Shown: piece by piece, positions 22,755-23,539 of the stretch
Layout of the letters: each line of letters opens with the position of its first letter
Numbering within the stretch: position 1 is the stretch's first letter
Source: an uncultured Oscillospiraceae bacterium
GTDB lineage: Bacteria > Bacillota > Clostridia > Oscillospirales > Acutalibacteraceae
Reading direction: 5' to 3'
Assembly (NCBI GenBank): GCA_900544375.1
Contig: UQUZ01000042.1
Location: forward strand, 1-23,539
Length of the DNA stretch: 23,539 nt
Position numbers and translations under genes: made by a program
The notes under the pieces: model-generated
Seen by the model: the letters and a program-made list of their open reading frames with translations, nothing else
Databases searched by the model: none
Told to the model about the DNA's origin: nothing

Positions 22755-22810
22755 AAAAAAAGAAAAGCCTGCGCCGCACAAATCAAAGAGGATTTCATGC
22801 AGCGCAGGCT
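22755..22810 (-). terminator. intrinsic terminator of the DUF3795 gene
   Basis: On the minus strand, AGCCTGCGC (22810-22802) pairs with GCGCAGGCT (22774-22766); inner TGCA/TGTG-type pairing continues the stem. TTTCTTTTTTT follows. It lies 118 bases after the stop codon. Confidence 0.75.
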
Positions 22811-22927
22811 GTGAGCTAAAAATATGTGAGAAAGACATAATCAGCAACGACAGCATCGAATTACAGCGCATCGGTGATTATAGTATGGCCGAAATAGGGC
22901 AACACGATAGATGCTGCCGGGTTCCGC

Positions 22928-23311
22928 TCACTTTGCACCTCTGAGTAATTGCAAAACTTCTTCTTCCGTTGCCAAGTCGTAATCACCGAAAATGCCTTTC
23001 CTATGATAAACAACGCCTCTTTTATAGTTTCTTTCGAGGTATGAAATAAAATTATGGATACCATCTTCTTTGATGCAGCTTACAAACGCTCTCATTTTAA
23101 TTTTATCCTTTGCGAGCATATCTTTTCCGCAGGGAGAATCCGGACACTCCCAGCATCCTTTTAATCCTTTTACTGTACAGCAATTATACTGATAACAACC
23201 ATCCGGAGATAATCGTTTCCCGCAATGATTATCAGACTTACAACTGCACCCGCCATTTGGATAGCAAAAATCGCAAATGAGTCCGCAATAAGCTATTGAT
23301 CGCTCGTTCAT
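22928..23311 (-). CDS. DUF3795 domain-containing cysteine-rich protein
   Basis: The 127-aa protein opens with the DUF3795 signature AYCGLICDFC and carries 13 cysteines (9, 13, 16, 22, 24, 30, 39, 44, 45, 53, 56, 61, 79), mostly in the first half, including GCWECPDSPC. The family is widespread in anaerobic Firmicutes and archaea and is presumed to bind metal or Fe-S; its function is unknown. The C-terminal third is helical and charged and ends in EEEVLQLLRGAK. GGGAGAA precedes the ATG by a few bases. It is transcribed alone leftward and ends at the hairpin near 22766-22810. Confidence 0.88.
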   Translation of the reverse strand: MNERSIAYCGLICDFCYPNGGCSCKSDNHCGKRLSPDGCYQYNCCTVKGLKGCWECPDSPCGKDMLAKDKIKMRAFVSCIKEDGIHNFISYLERNYKRGVVYHRKGIFGDYDLATEEEVLQLLRGAK

Positions 23312-23373
23312 GATTTCTCCCTACTATTAGCCCTATATGATATTTGACTTCTCCAAAATTACCCGCATACAGT

Positions 23374-23539
23374 ATACCATGCGTGCATATGCTAACTGCT
23401 GCAAACAATGGCGTTGCCGCTCTGCGGCAGGAGGCGTTTTACGCCGACAACCATTTTTCCAATGCTTCAAACAAAATGTTTGATGCTATTATACCATGCG
23501 CGCAAGATCAACCCCTGTGAAAAATGGCGTTGCCGCTCT
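23374..23539. repeat. ~117-bp tandem repeat with cloverleaf palindrome, cut by window end
   Basis: ATACCATGCG occurs at 23374 and 23491, and AATGGCGTTGCCGCTCT at 23407 and 23523, so the offset is 116-117 bases. The second copy stops at the window edge. Within the first unit, 23409-23453 forms a three-arm palindrome: outer TGG(CG)TTG/CAACCA enclosing TGCCGC-TCT-GCGGCA and GGCGT-TTT-ACGCC. Between the units is TCAAACA-AAA-TGTTTGA (23467-23483). No reading frame is associated. It could be a REP/MITE-like element or an array of small RNA structures. Confidence 0.7.

Larger units (their letters stand above)
22456..22927. other. non-coding interval between XRE and DUF3795 genes
   Basis: No convincing gene is present. 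Two hairpins are clear. AAAACCCCGCC/GGCGGGGTTTT (22632-22642 with 22648-22658) is a bidirectional terminator. AGCCTGCGC/GCGCAGGCT (22766-22774 with 22802-22810), followed leftward by TTTCTTTTTTT, is the terminator of the DUF3795 gene. A leftward open frame across both hairpins lacks a ribosome binding site and is not credible. The segment 22659-22754 shows nothing I can name. Confidence 0.6.

Noticed and set aside
22584..22871. 95-codon leftward frame
   Set aside because: It runs through two intrinsic terminator hairpins, has no ribosome binding site and no family resemblance.

Overview
The window reads as a chromosomal segment of a low-to-mid GC Gram-positive anaerobe, most likely a gut or rumen Clostridia (Oscillospirales-like). 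This is inferred from strong AGGAGG-type ribosome binding sites, many GTG/TTG starts, hairpin-plus-T-tract terminators, a CDP-glycerol (teichoic acid type) transferase, YitT, LemA/TPM and a FadR-type GntR regulator. No phage, transposase or CRISPR is visible. The assignment is from gene content only; no database search was possible.

Region 1 (1-3.2 kb): a partial GPH-family sugar:cation symporter overlaps a zinc-dependent phospholipase C gene. A YitT-family membrane protein gene lies upstream on the same strand. Both transcription units are preceded by TTAA-core direct repeats with exact 11-bp period, resembling PhoP/PhoB boxes, which suits a phospholipase. A 55-residue protein with ten cysteines (2978-3145) follows on the other strand. 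Region 2 (3.2-6.2 kb): a CDP-glycerol glycerophosphotransferase-like gene is divergent from a lemA-TPM pair. Each side has a good sigma-A promoter, and the pair ends in a perfect 24-bp bidirectional terminator hairpin.

Region 3 (6.2-9.7 kb): an NAD-dependent epimerase/dehydratase with a C-terminal zinc ribbon is preceded by a 95-nt multi-branched RNA element. Upstream of it is malQ. A strong promoter, about 110 nt of foldable sequence and an intrinsic terminator precede malQ, so there is either a small RNA or an attenuated leader. Region 4 (9.7-13.7 kb): a secreted-peptide gene broken by one amber codon is followed by a hairpin and then two FtsX-like permeases and an ATPase, translationally coupled. 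The layout resembles a bacteriocin/exporter cassette. tRNA-Gln(CUG) with a perfect consensus promoter lies next to it.

Region 5 (13.9-16.6 kb): a GH16 beta-glucanase, a SAM-dependent methyltransferase and a DUF5692-like membrane protein. Region 6 (16.6-21.4 kb): hypB, a 908-aa fused Fe-S/FAD oxidoreductase, hypA and the DUF5692-like gene form a tight operon with no hydrogenase genes in view. A divergent FadR-type GntR gene faces it, and matching TGG-N5-CCA operator candidates sit just downstream of both predicted start sites. This is the strongest functional unit in the window. Region 7 (21.4-23.5 kb): a small cysteine-containing beta-rich protein, an XRE regulator, a DUF3795 protein and the start of a ~117-bp tandem repeat built around a cloverleaf-like palindrome, cut by the window end.
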